Part shown: in pieces, positions 18,032 through 26,686 of the stretch
Numbering within the stretch: the first letter of the stretch is position 1
Layout of the letters: each line of letters starts with the position of its first letter
Assembly: GCF_002101785.1 (NCBI RefSeq)
Contig: NZ_LQPJ01000098.1
Coordinates: 1-64,000 of the forward strand
DNA length: 64,000 nucleotides
Direction of reading: 5' to 3'
DNA from: Mycobacterium palustre
GTDB lineage: Bacteria > Actinomycetota > Actinomycetes > Mycobacteriales > Mycobacteriaceae
Made by a program: the position numbers and the translations under genes
Notes under the pieces: model-generated
Database searches by the model: none
The model's input: the letters and a program-made list of their open reading frames with translations, nothing else
Told to the model about the DNA's origin: nothing

Positions 18032-18931
18032 GTGCCGAACAACGACGTTCACCCCGACCTGCGCCGCGCCGCCCGTATCACCCCGCGACACATCATCGGT
18101 CCGCGCACCCTGCCGATCGTGCGGACGCTGACCGCGGTGACGGGGCGACTCCGCCGGCCCGACACCTCCGGCGTCGAGGTGATCGAGCTGGGCTCCGGGG
18201 CCGGCGTCCGATTGTTCCGACCGGTCGCCACCGAGCCCACCGCCGCGCTGCTGTGGATACACGGCGGCGGTTACGTCATCGGCACCGCCCAGCAGGACGA
18301 CCGGCTGTGCCGCCGGTTCTGCAAGCGGCTCGGCATCACCGTGGCGTCGGTGGAATACCGCCTGGCACCCGAACACCCGTACCCCGGCCCGCTCGAGGAC
18401 TGCTACGCGGCGCTGACCTGGCTGGCCGGACAAGCCACGGTGGACGAGACCCGGCTGGCGATCGGCGGCGCCAGCGCCGGCGGCGGCCTCGCGGCCGCGC
18501 TGGCCCTGCTGGCCCGCGACCGCGGCGAAATCGCCCCGGTGTTTCAGCTGTTGGTCTACCCGATGCTGGACGACCGGAGTTCGGCGTCTGCAGCCGACCC
18601 GAACTACCGGCTGTGGAGCGTGCGCAGCAACCGCTTCGGCTGGAAGGCCTACCTGGGCGACGCCGACCCGCGGGTCGCCGTCCCGGCGCGGCGCGAGGAC
18701 CTGGGCGGGCTGGCGCCGGCGTGGATCGGCGTCGGCACCCACGACCTGTTCCACGACGAGGACCTGGCCTACGCTGAACGGCTGCGCGCGGCCGGGGTGC
18801 CGTGCCACGTCGAGATCGTTCCGGGCGCATTCCACGGCTTCGACGCGGTGGCGCCCAAGGCCCAAGTGGCGCAGCGGTTTTTCGCCAGCCAGTGTGACGG
18901 CCTGCGCGACGCGCTCGCGCCGGCGGCCTGA
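18032..18931 (+). CDS. lipW: Alpha/beta-hydrolase esterase LipW
   Basis: The 299-residue HSL-family esterase has the HGGG oxyanion motif (LLWIHGGGYVIGT, about residues 72-84), the nucleophile elbow IGGASAGGGLAAAL, the acid in IGVGTHDLFHDED and the histidine in PGAFHGFD. The GTG at 18032 gives a length close to the 302 I recall for Rv0217c; an in-frame ATG at 18017 is the alternative. It hydrolyses short or medium acyl esters in this family. It is divergent from the methyltransferase operon, with about 200 bases between the starts (17831-18031) that should hold both promoters. Confidence 0.9.
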   Translation: MPNNDVHPDLRRAARITPRHIIGPRTLPIVRTLTAVTGRLRRPDTSGVEVIELGSGAGVRLFRPVATEPTAALLWIHGGGYVIGTAQQDDRLCRRFCKRLGITVASVEYRLAPEHPYPGPLEDCYAALTWLAGQATVDETRLAIGGASAGGGLAAALALLARDRGEIAPVFQLLVYPMLDDRSSASAADPNYRLWSVRSNRFGWKAYLGDADPRVAVPARREDLGGLAPAWIGVGTHDLFHDEDLAYAERLRAAGVPCHVEIVPGAFHGFDAVAPKAQVAQRFFASQCDGLRDALAPAA

Positions 18932-18938
18932 TCACCGG

Positions 18939-20243
18939 TCACATCGCGAAGTACACCAGCTCGCCGCCGATCACGGTGGCCGCCACCATGCCGGCGTCCA
19001 GTTCGGCCAGCACCGTCGCCGGTGGCTCGCTCAGCACGCAGAGGTCTCCGGGCTGGCCGGGTTCGACGGCCCGCGCCCGGCCCGGCCGGTCCGACCGCCC
19101 CAGGAACATCGCCAAGGCCTGTCGCGCCGAGACGCGTTCGTTCGCGTTGAGCACCGCGCCGCTGGGCGTGGTGCGATACACCGCGGCGCGCATCGCGGTC
19201 CACGGATCGCCGTGACCGAACGGCATGTCGGTGGACAGGGCCACGGGCACCCCGGCTTTCCGCAGCGACGCGACCCGCCACAGCTGGTCGTGTTCGGCGG
19301 CGGGGACGTCGGCGAGGTACTGATCGCCGCGCTCGGCCACGAAGTTGGGCTGGGTCACCACCGTGATGCCGAGCCCGGCGAGGTCGGGCAGGTTGTCTTC
19401 CGGCACCACGGCGGCGTGCTCGATGCGATCCAGCGGATGACTGCCGGCGGCGCGCAGGGCGGCGATGGTCACCACGAGCTGCGCCGCGGTCACGCAGTGC
19501 ACGGCGACCGGTCGCTCGGCGCGGTGCTGGTCGGCGATCCACTCGGCCAGCCCGTCGAGGTCGAGACGGTCGTCGTGCAAGATCTTCTTACCCGGGGACA
19601 AAAAGCTTGTGCGGGGCCGGAATTCGCCGAGCCGGTGGGCGGCCAGCAGCGAGACCATGTCGTCGGCGGCAAGGTCCGGGGTGGCGTCGGTGACGCCGGT
19701 GACGCCGTAGGCGGTGATGCGGCGGCTGAGCTCGGCAAGGTCGGATTCGCGGCGCGCCACGGCGTCCGACCAGCCGCCCTCGGCGCTGCGCAGGCGCCCG
19801 TCGGGGTGTTCGGCCAGGCCGACCCGGCTCAGGGCCTCGGAGTTGAGCATCCACAGCGCACCGCTGCGGTGCTGGATGCGCACCGGAACCCTGCGCACCA
19901 CGGCGTCGATGGCGGACCGGTCCAGCTCGCCGGCGACCGACTCGTGGTAGCCGACGGCGCGGATCCACCCGTCGGGGCCGGGCGTGGCGTTCGACAGCAG
20001 TTGTGCCAGTTGGGCTTTGGTGGTGACGCCGGGCGGCCCGACGAAGAAGGAGTCCAACGCCGACGCCGCCGACCGCACGTGCACGTGGTGGTCGTGCAGG
20101 CCCGGCACAACCGCTCCGCCGCCGGCGTAGAGCACGCCCTCGCCCGGCGCGGCCACCAAATCGTCGCCCAGCTCGTCGATCCGCTCCCCGACCCGGATGT
20201 CGGTGATCGTGCCGTCCAGCAACGCGGCCCGCTTGATCAACAT
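18939..20243 (-). CDS. Amidohydrolase family protein (YtcJ-like)
   Basis: The 434-residue protein has the metal-binding VVPGLHDHHVHVRSAAS segment (HxH of the amidohydrolase superfamily, about residues 48-64). Later strand-end motifs are GVTGVTDATPD, RPVAVHCVTAAQLV and IEHAAVVPEDN, and the catalytic acid segment is PVALSTDMPFGHGDPW. This matches the Amidohydro_3/YtcJ subgroup. It hydrolyses C-N or similar bonds in small molecules; the substrate is unknown. Its ATG overlaps the CoA-transferase stop by 7 bases (ATGTTGA), so they are coupled. It converges on lipW with a 7-base gap. No counterpart is expected here in M. tuberculosis. Confidence 0.87.
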   Translation of the reverse strand: MLIKRAALLDGTITDIRVGERIDELGDDLVAAPGEGVLYAGGGAVVPGLHDHHVHVRSAASALDSFFVGPPGVTTKAQLAQLLSNATPGPDGWIRAVGYHESVAGELDRSAIDAVVRRVPVRIQHRSGALWMLNSEALSRVGLAEHPDGRLRSAEGGWSDAVARRESDLAELSRRITAYGVTGVTDATPDLAADDMVSLLAAHRLGEFRPRTSFLSPGKKILHDDRLDLDGLAEWIADQHRAERPVAVHCVTAAQLVVTIAALRAAGSHPLDRIEHAAVVPEDNLPDLAGLGITVVTQPNFVAERGDQYLADVPAAEHDQLWRVASLRKAGVPVALSTDMPFGHGDPWTAMRAAVYRTTPSGAVLNANERVSARQALAMFLGRSDRPGRARAVEPGQPGDLCVLSEPPATVLAELDAGMVAATVIGGELVYFAM

Positions 20244-21418
20244 GGGGCGCAGCGTCTTTCGCTTACCAGGCGCCGCACGGCGTCGTTGTCGGCGCCCAGC
20301 GCGGGCGCGGGCGTCGAGGGCGCCGGCGGCCGCGGCGGCGGGGCCGGGTGCGGTGCCTGCGACGCCTCGGTCGGCAGCGCCGCGTAGGTCGCCGCCACCG
20401 CCGCCATCGACGCGTGGATCAGTTCGCCGCCGCCGCGGCCGAGCGATTGCGCCACTTCCAGCGCGGCCTCCAGCCCGGTCAGCGGGTCGGCGATGGCGTC
20501 GCCGCAGAACACCGGCCCTTCGGCGGCGGTGCCGACCAAGCCGCCGGCCACCGCGGCGTCATCGCCGAAGGCCGGGCGGTGATCGTCGAATCCGCTGATG
20601 CGCAACCAGATTCGTCCCGGCCGCGCCGGGACGTGGTCCGGGCCGAGGCGTCGCCGCGCGAGCGCCGCGGGCCGCGTGCCCTCGATGACGATGTCGGCCG
20701 CGGCGAGCAGCTCGCGCAGTTCGCCCGCCTGGCCGTCGAAATCGATGCTGTAGGAGAGCTTTTCGCCGTTCACCCAATCGAAGAAGGCCGGGTTGCCGGC
20801 GCGGGTGCCGTCCGGGCGCCGGGGGCTTTCGACCTTGACGACCGTCGCCCCCGCGCGCGCCAGCAGCGCGCCGCACAGCGGGCCCGCCCACATCGACGAC
20901 AGGTCGGCCACCAGCAGGCCGGCCGCTGCCCGGGGAGACGCGCGGCCGCCCGTCGGGCGTATCGACGGCGGTCGGGCCGCGGCCTCGCCGAGGCCGGCCG
21001 CCGGGATGTCGAGCAGGGCCGCCCGGTCGACGATCGCGGTCACCGATCGCGTTGCGGCCCAACGCTGCAGCGCTAACCATGTGTCGGCGGGTGCCTCGCT
21101 GGCCTGGATCAGCGCCGGGACCGCGGCGACGTCGTCGGGGCGCGACAGCGTGACCGCCCACCAGCCGTCCGCGGCCTTCAGCAATCGGGTGGCGCCGCCG
21201 GCCGACATGCGGCCGGCGCGGCTCAACCCGAGCAGCGCGGCCCGACCGGTCAGCAGCGTGGCCGCGTCTACGCCGATGCACAGTCGATCACCGAGGGCCG
21301 CCGCCACGCGCTCGGCGCGGGCCAGCACGTTCGCGCGGGAGAAGTCGGCCGGCCCGTCGGGTCGGCCCGTCAGGTAGGCCAGCCCGCTGCTCCCCCACTT
21401 GAACGACGCCGAGCTCAC
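20237..21418 (-). CDS. Family III CoA-transferase (CaiB/BaiF-like), rearranged
   Basis: The protein has 393 residues. The core nucleotide/CoA fold LLVADLSSMWAGPLCGALLA, ATVVKVESPRRPDGTR and EGTRPAALARRRLGPD begins only near residue 165. The catalytic-type aspartate is in VFCGDAIADPLTG. The first 160 residues include RLLKAADGWWAVTLSRPDD, which resembles the segment normally found after the core. The order of modules therefore looks permuted relative to CaiB or formyl-CoA transferase. GTG 21418 lies 26 bases after the hotdog gene stop. It probably moves CoA between acyl groups, with the hydratase-like and amidohydrolase partners in the same operon. Confidence 0.82.
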   Translation of the reverse strand: MSSASFKWGSSGLAYLTGRPDGPADFSRANVLARAERVAAALGDRLCIGVDAATLLTGRAALLGLSRAGRMSAGGATRLLKAADGWWAVTLSRPDDVAAVPALIQASEAPADTWLALQRWAATRSVTAIVDRAALLDIPAAGLGEAAARPPSIRPTGGRASPRAAAGLLVADLSSMWAGPLCGALLARAGATVVKVESPRRPDGTRAGNPAFFDWVNGEKLSYSIDFDGQAGELRELLAAADIVIEGTRPAALARRRLGPDHVPARPGRIWLRISGFDDHRPAFGDDAAVAGGLVGTAAEGPVFCGDAIADPLTGLEAALEVAQSLGRGGGELIHASMAAVAATYAALPTEASQAPHPAPPPRPPAPSTPAPALGADNDAVRRLVSERRCAPC

Positions 21419-21444
21419 GCCACCATTGTGCCCGTCGCACAGAC

Positions 21445-22452
21445 TTAGAACTGCAGCGCGCGGTAGCGCCAGTCCAGGACCTGCCGATCCGCCTCGCCGT
21501 CGGAGCGGCCGGCCGCGTAGACCAGCGATCGCAGCGCGAGCACGCCGCCGCGCTCGGTGGGCTCGGCGGATTCGACGTGCAGCTCGCTGTAGAGGGTGTC
21601 GCCCTCGTACACCGGGCCGGTGTGATCGCAGGACTGCCACCCGAGCACCGTCGCCAGGTTGGGCAGCAGCCGGGTTGCCTGCGCCAGGGCGAGCCCGATG
21701 GTGTGCCCGCCGTACACCAGCCGGCGCCCGCCGACCCGCGAATCGTGGTGTGTCGCGGCGATATTCAGGGTGAGTCGCGCGAGTTCCGGTGCGCTGCTTA
21801 CCACGTCGCCGGTGCTGCCCAACACCGCTCCGGCCAGGCCAGGGTCGAAATGCGGGCCGGGCACCTTGTCGCGGAAGGCCTCGCCGTCCCACCGTGCGGT
21901 CGGGTCGGACGCGGGGCCGGGCACGTCGGCGCCGATCGTGGACAGGTCGTCGCCGGCGGCGTCGCCGGGGTGCCAGCCCGGGCTCGCCGGCAGCATCGCA
22001 CACCGGTAGAAGTCGAGGATTAACCGGTCGGCCTGGTCGATGGTGGTCATCCGCAGCGCCGCCATCCCCGTCGGCGGCCGGCCCGGTTTGGGCGAATTCG
22101 CCCGCAGCCCAACCACTTCGGTGCGGGTGTAGAGGGAGTCGCCGATGACCGGGAACCGGTGGAACGTCAGCCCGCGGTAGAACAGGTTGGCCTTGACCCG
22201 CTGGGTGGCCAGGGTGCTCTGCCCGATCGCGACGTCGCATACCAGGCCCGGGTGCGCCAACGGCCCGGGCGCGCCGGTCACCGCGGCGCACAGGTCGGCG
22301 TCCAGCGCCAGCCGCAGCCGATCGCCCAGGATCGCCTGATGCGCCGCGGCCATACCCGTCGAGAGCGTCACCGCCGGAGCCCAGTCGAAGACCTGACCTC
22401 TCGTCAGCTCGTCGAAGTAGGGGCCGCCCTGGCGTGAATGCAGATAAGTCAC
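21445..22452 (-). CDS. Double-hotdog hydratase-like protein, Rv0216-like
   Basis: The 335-residue protein is close to the 337 I recall for Rv0216, which has a double-hotdog fold and resembles R-specific enoyl-CoA hydratases without a clear active-site signature. Visible hotdog features are two repeated halves with FYRGLTFHRFPVIGDSLYTR in the first and GPVYEGDTLYSELHVESAEP in the second. The helical segment VYGGHTIGLALAQATRLLP lies in the second half. The chosen GTG 22452 starts VTYLHSRQGGPYFDEL and lies only 9 bases from the divergent fadE3 start, so true starts of either gene may lie further in. It leads a three-gene operon. Confidence 0.82.
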   Translation of the reverse strand: MTYLHSRQGGPYFDELTRGQVFDWAPAVTLSTGMAAAHQAILGDRLRLALDADLCAAVTGAPGPLAHPGLVCDVAIGQSTLATQRVKANLFYRGLTFHRFPVIGDSLYTRTEVVGLRANSPKPGRPPTGMAALRMTTIDQADRLILDFYRCAMLPASPGWHPGDAAGDDLSTIGADVPGPASDPTARWDGEAFRDKVPGPHFDPGLAGAVLGSTGDVVSSAPELARLTLNIAATHHDSRVGGRRLVYGGHTIGLALAQATRLLPNLATVLGWQSCDHTGPVYEGDTLYSELHVESAEPTERGGVLALRSLVYAAGRSDGEADRQVLDWRYRALQF

Positions 22453-22461
22453 GGGGCCAAT

Positions 22462-23628
22462 ATGGCACAGGTGAGCAGTGAGCTGAACGACGAAGAGGAG
22501 ATGCTGGTCGCGACGGTGCGGGAGTTCATCGACCGCGACGTCAAGCCGAGCGTCCGCGAGGTCGAGCACGCCAACACCTATCCCGAGGCGTGGATCGAGC
22601 AGATGAAGCGGATCGGCATCTACGGCTTGGCGATTCCGGAGGAATACGGCGGCTCGCCGGTGTCGATGCCGTGCTACGTCCGGGTCACCGAGCAGCTGGC
22701 GCGGGGCTGGATGAGCCTGGCCGGCGCGATGGGCGGGCACACCGTGGTGGCCAAGCTGTTGACGCTGTTTGGCACCGACGATCAAAAGCGCGCCTACCTG
22801 CCGGCGATGGCCACCGGCGAGCTGCGCGCCACCATGGCGCTGACGGAACCCGGCGGCGGCTCGGACCTGCAGAACATGACGACCACCGCGCTGCCCGCCG
22901 GCGACGGCAACCTTCTGATCAACGGTTCCAAGACGTGGATCAGCAACGCGCGCCGTTCCGGCCTCATCGCGCTGCTGTGCAAGACCGATCCGGGCGCCAC
23001 GCCGCGGCACAAGGGCATTTCGATCGTGCTCGTCGAGCCGGGCCCGGGACTGACGGTGTCGCGCGACCTGCCCAAGCTGGGCTACAAGGGCGTCGAGTCG
23101 TGCGAGCTGTCGTTCGACGGCTTTTCCGCCCCGGCGTCGGCGGTGCTGGGCGGCCGGATGGGCGAGGGCTTTGCGCAGATGATGAAGGGCCTCGAAACGG
23201 GCCGCATCCAGGTAGCCGCCCGCGCGCTGGGCGTGGCGACGGCGGCCCTCGAGGACGCGCTGGCCTACGCCCGGCAGCGGGAGAGCTTCGGCCGGCCGAT
23301 CTGGAAGCACCAGGCGATCGGCAACTACCTGGCCGACATGGCCACCAAGCTCACCGCCGCCCGCCAGCTGACCCGTTACGCCGCCGAGCGCTACGACGGC
23401 GGCGAACGCTGCGACATGGAGGCCGGGATGGCCAAGCTGTTCGCCTCCGAGGCGGCGATGGAGATCGCGCTGAACGCGGTGCGCATCCACGGCGGCTACG
23501 GCTACTCCACCGAATACGACGTGGAACGGTACTTCCGCGACGCGCCGCTGATGATCGTCGGCGAGGGCACCAACGAGATCCAGCGCAACGTGATCGCCGG
23601 GCAGCTCGTCGCCCGGGGCGGGGTCTGA
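22462..23628 (+). CDS. fadE3: Acyl-CoA dehydrogenase FadE3
   Basis: The 388-residue flavoprotein has the family segments MALTEPGGGSDLQNM (FAD and substrate binding), KTWISNARRSGL, and RESFGRPIWKHQAIGNYLADM. The C-terminal signature is GGYGYSTEYDVERYFRDAP followed by IVGEGTNEIQRNVIAGQL, which includes a candidate catalytic glutamate. It catalyses the first oxidation of beta-oxidation of an unknown acyl-CoA. ATG 22462 is preferred because an upstream in-frame ATG at 22438 would overlap the divergent hotdog gene. The position matches Rv0215c. Confidence 0.9.
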   Translation: MAQVSSELNDEEEMLVATVREFIDRDVKPSVREVEHANTYPEAWIEQMKRIGIYGLAIPEEYGGSPVSMPCYVRVTEQLARGWMSLAGAMGGHTVVAKLLTLFGTDDQKRAYLPAMATGELRATMALTEPGGGSDLQNMTTTALPAGDGNLLINGSKTWISNARRSGLIALLCKTDPGATPRHKGISIVLVEPGPGLTVSRDLPKLGYKGVESCELSFDGFSAPASAVLGGRMGEGFAQMMKGLETGRIQVAARALGVATAALEDALAYARQRESFGRPIWKHQAIGNYLADMATKLTAARQLTRYAAERYDGGERCDMEAGMAKLFASEAAMEIALNAVRIHGGYGYSTEYDVERYFRDAPLMIVGEGTNEIQRNVIAGQLVARGGV

Positions 23629-23705
23629 CGGCGATCCGCCGGTTCGGCCTTGGCGTGTGCTGTATATTTGCCGGACCAAAGGGACCGTGTGGAAGGGCGT
23701 TAGCC

Positions 23706-24092
23706 ATGAGTTATCCCCCTGGGCCCTACCAAGGTCCCCCCGAGTGGCACGGTCAGCCGCCGCCGGGTTACCCGGCCCCGCACCCCGGTTGGCCGCCGCC
23801 ACGCGAGCCGGACAACTACCTCGTCTGGGCGGTCCTGGTCACGGTGCTTTGCTGCGTCCCGTTCGGGATCGTGTCGCTGGTGTACTCCAGCAGGGTCTCC
23901 GGGCAGTGGGCCCAGGGGCGGTATGCCGAGGCGCAGGCGTCGGCCGACAACGCCAAAAAATGGGCCATCATCGGCGCGGTCGCGAGCGGCGTCTTCTGGG
24001 TGGCGATGGCGATGTTGTGGGTCTTTTTCTTCGCCGTAGGAGTGTCCGTTTCGCATCTGCCTTCTACGACAACCACAACGTATTCCTTCTAA
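23706..24092 (+). CDS. CD225/dispanin-like two-helix membrane protein
   Basis: The 128-residue protein has a Pro/Gly/Tyr-rich N-terminus of about 38 residues (MSYPPGPYQGPPEWHG), a membrane segment NYLVWAVLVTVLCCVPFGIV, a polar loop RVSGQWAQGRYAEAQASADN with the Cys-Cys/Pro-Phe-Gly-Ile pattern of the CD225 family, and a second membrane segment WAIIGAVASGVFWVAMAML. It ends in a Thr-rich tail. Such proteins are common in mycobacteria and have no firm function. It starts 77 bases after fadE3 and its stop overlaps the convergent ECH-like gene by 4 bases. Confidence 0.83.
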   Translation: MSYPPGPYQGPPEWHGQPPPGYPAPHPGWPPPREPDNYLVWAVLVTVLCCVPFGIVSLVYSSRVSGQWAQGRYAEAQASADNAKKWAIIGAVASGVFWVAMAMLWVFFFAVGVSVSHLPSTTTTTYSF

Positions 24093-25054
24093 TCGGCCGC
24101 CGGGACGCCGGCGCACGACGCGTCCACCAGCCCCCAGGCGCGCGCGGTGTCGGCGCCGATCGTGCGCCCGGACAGCACCAGGTATGCCGTGCGCCAGCGG
24201 CCGATCCGGCGGGTGACGCTGACGGTGCCGCCCGCGCCGGGGATGAGTCCCAGGCCCAGCTCGGGCAGGCCGAATACCGAATCTTCGTGCGCCTCAACCA
24301 ATCCGCAGAAGGCGGCCATCTCCAATCCGCTGCCCAGCACCCGTCCGTGAACCCGGGCGCGGCAGGACCGGCCGAGCCTGGCCGTCAGCGCGTCGAGCGC
24401 CAGGGCGGGGCTGTGCCGGGTGCGGGCCAAATGCGCGCTCGCCGGGTCGGCGAAGGTGCCGAACTCGGCCAGATCCCCGCCGCTGCAGAACGACGGCCCG
24501 TTGCCGCTCAACTCGATCCCGGTCACCGACGGGTCGAGCAGCGCGACGGTCAGCGCCTCCAGCAGCGCGGCGCGCGCGTCGGTGGAGAACGCGTTGTGGC
24601 GCTGCGGCCGGTTGAAGGCGATGCGCACGACGTCCCCGTCGCGTCGTGCCAGCACCGGATCGGCGATGTCGGGCATCTCGGCCGGCCCGCGTTCGGCTAG
24701 CCACCGCGCGAACTCCGGCCCGGCCTGCAGGGTCGAATACGCCAACGACTCGGTCACCACCCCGGCCAGCGCCGGGCCGTGGGGATCGACCGCGCGCAGC
24801 ACGTCGTCGCACACGCTGCTCGCCTGCGGCCAGCGGTCGCAGCGCCGGGTCAGCTCGTCCAGCGCCTCGGGCACCGAATCGACGGTGACCACCCGGCGGT
24901 CGGCGCAGGGATCCTCGGTGAGGGTGAAAGTCGCTGCGTCAAGCCAATATTGGGCGGCCGCGATGTCGGCGGCCGAGCCGGCGGCGACGACCGCCCCGGG
25001 CGGTGCCGGGACGCCGGAATCGGGCGGCCGCGATAGGTCGATCACCCGGAGCAT
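24089..25054 (-). CDS. Enoyl-CoA hydratase/isomerase family protein with N-terminal extension
   Basis: The protein has 321 residues against about 260 for a typical crotonase. The crotonase core starts near residue 136 (LARRDGDVVRIAFNRPQRHN) and has oxyanion-hole strands GPSFCSGGDLAEFGT and VLGSGLEMAAFCGLV. The later GLPELGLGLIPGAGGTVSV segment retains the family Glu. The first 130 residues have no domain I recognise and include a SLAYSTLQAGPEF segment that recalls the end of a crotonase. The gene is followed at 4 bases by the start of nothing on its own strand; upstream fadD4 stops 3 bases before its start, so they form one transcript. Confidence 0.82.
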   Translation of the reverse strand: MLRVIDLSRPPDSGVPAPPGAVVAAGSAADIAAAQYWLDAATFTLTEDPCADRRVVTVDSVPEALDELTRRCDRWPQASSVCDDVLRAVDPHGPALAGVVTESLAYSTLQAGPEFARWLAERGPAEMPDIADPVLARRDGDVVRIAFNRPQRHNAFSTDARAALLEALTVALLDPSVTGIELSGNGPSFCSGGDLAEFGTFADPASAHLARTRHSPALALDALTARLGRSCRARVHGRVLGSGLEMAAFCGLVEAHEDSVFGLPELGLGLIPGAGGTVSVTRRIGRWRTAYLVLSGRTIGADTARAWGLVDASCAGVPAAD

Positions 25055-25057
25055 CGC

Positions 25058-26587
25058 TCACACCGAGTACTTGTCGGTCAGCCCGTTCTTGTAGAGCTTT
25101 CCGGTGTCGGTGCGCGGCAGCTGCGCCTCGAAGGCGATCGTGCGCGGGCATTTGTAGTGCGCCAGGCGATCCCGCAGCCACCCCGTCAGCTCGTCGGCGA
25201 ACTCGTCGGTGGCGTCGGCGGGATCCACCGTCTGCACGGCCGCCATTACGCGCTGGCCCATCTCGTCGTCGGGCACGCCGAACACGGCGGCGTCCAACAC
25301 CTTCGGGTGGGTGACCAGAAGGTTCTCGGCCTCCTGCGGGTAGATGTTCACGCCGCCGCTGATGATCATGTGGTGGCGGCGGTCGGTGAGGTACAGGTAG
25401 CCCTCGTCGTCGAGGTAGCCGATGTCGCCGACGGTGGCCCAGCCGTGCTTGTCGCGCGAGGCGGCGGTCTTCGCCGGGTCGTTGAGGTATTCGAAGGCGA
25501 ACCCGCCCTCGAAGTAGATCTCGCCGGCCTGCCCCGGGGGCAGCTCGGTGCCGTCCTCGCCGAGGATGTGGATCTGGCAGTTCATCGGCCTGCCGACCGA
25601 ACCCGGATGGGCCAACCACTCCTCGGCACTGATCAGCGTGGACCCGATCGCCTCGGAGGACGCGTAGTACTCGTCGATGATCGGACCCCACCAGTCGATC
25701 ATCTGCTTCTTGATCTCGACCGGGCACGGCGCGGCGGCGTGCATCACCCGCTTGAGGCTGGACAGGTCGTACGAATCACGCACGGCCGCAGGGAGTTTCA
25801 GCATGCGTGTGAACATGGCGGGCACGAACTGGCCGTGGGTCACCCGGTAGCGCTGGATGGCGTCCAGCGTTCCCTCGGGGTCGAACTTCTCCATGACGAC
25901 GGTGGTGATGCCGCCGGCCTGTGTGGTCATCGACCACACCGACGGGGCGGTGTGGTACAGCGGGGCCGGGCTCAGGTAGACCGCGTCGGGGGTCATCCAG
26001 AACTCGACGAGGGCCGACATAATGCCGGGCGCCTCGGCCGGGGAGACATGCGGCAGTTCGCGTTTGATGCCTTTGGGCCGGCCGGTGGTGCCCGACGAGT
26101 ACTGCAGCAGGTCGCCCTCGAGCTCGTCATCGATCGGCGTATCCGGTTGGTGGGCAACGCATTCCGGGTAGCGCTCCCAGCCGGGCAGATCGGCCTCTCC
26201 CGTTTTGCAGGCGATGATCAACAACTCCGGCAACCCGTTAGGCAGGTTGTCGCGCAGTTCGGCGCACGTGTCGCGCAGCGCCGCCGAGCCGATGATCGCC
26301 TTGGCGCTGCTGTTGTCGATGATGTAGGCCGCCTCGGCGGCGGTCAGGTGGGTGTTGATCGGCACGTAGTACAGGCCGCTGCGGCGGGCCGCCCACATCA
26401 CCGCGTGGATGTGCTCGTTGTTCTCCATCAGGATCGCGACGGTGTCGCCCTCGCGCAGCCCGGCCTGGCGGAAGCGGTGGGCCAGCCGATTGGCCCGGGC
26501 CTCCAGGTCGTCGAAGGTGATGACGGTCCCCGACGGGTAGAGGATGATGGCCGGTTTGCCGGTCCCGACGAAGGGGCGAATCTGCAT
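25058..26587 (-). CDS. fadD4: Acyl-CoA synthetase FadD4
   Basis: The 509-residue ANL enzyme has the phosphate loop LQYSSGTTGRPKGIKREL, the EYYASSEAIGSTLIS adenine motif, WATVGDIGYLDDEGYLY with DRRHHMIISGGVNIYPQEAE, and the C-terminal lysine in LPRTDTGKLYKNGL. It activates a fatty or aromatic acid with ATP and CoA. An open frame adds 21 residues upstream, but the ATG at 26587 (MQIRPFVGTGKPAIILY) begins the recognisable fold. The order fadE3-fadD4 matches Rv0215c-Rv0214. The stop is 3 bases from the following ECH-like start, so the pair is likely co-transcribed. Confidence 0.9.
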   Translation of the reverse strand: MQIRPFVGTGKPAIILYPSGTVITFDDLEARANRLAHRFRQAGLREGDTVAILMENNEHIHAVMWAARRSGLYYVPINTHLTAAEAAYIIDNSSAKAIIGSAALRDTCAELRDNLPNGLPELLIIACKTGEADLPGWERYPECVAHQPDTPIDDELEGDLLQYSSGTTGRPKGIKRELPHVSPAEAPGIMSALVEFWMTPDAVYLSPAPLYHTAPSVWSMTTQAGGITTVVMEKFDPEGTLDAIQRYRVTHGQFVPAMFTRMLKLPAAVRDSYDLSSLKRVMHAAAPCPVEIKKQMIDWWGPIIDEYYASSEAIGSTLISAEEWLAHPGSVGRPMNCQIHILGEDGTELPPGQAGEIYFEGGFAFEYLNDPAKTAASRDKHGWATVGDIGYLDDEGYLYLTDRRHHMIISGGVNIYPQEAENLLVTHPKVLDAAVFGVPDDEMGQRVMAAVQTVDPADATDEFADELTGWLRDRLAHYKCPRTIAFEAQLPRTDTGKLYKNGLTDKYSV

Positions 26588-26686
26588 GCGCCGACTGTAC
26601 CGCCGGCGATGTTGACAGGTGTCAAGCGGGCACACGGCCGGCCAATCCATGCCTTGCGGCGGCAGGCGATTGGCCGCCAGCGCGGG

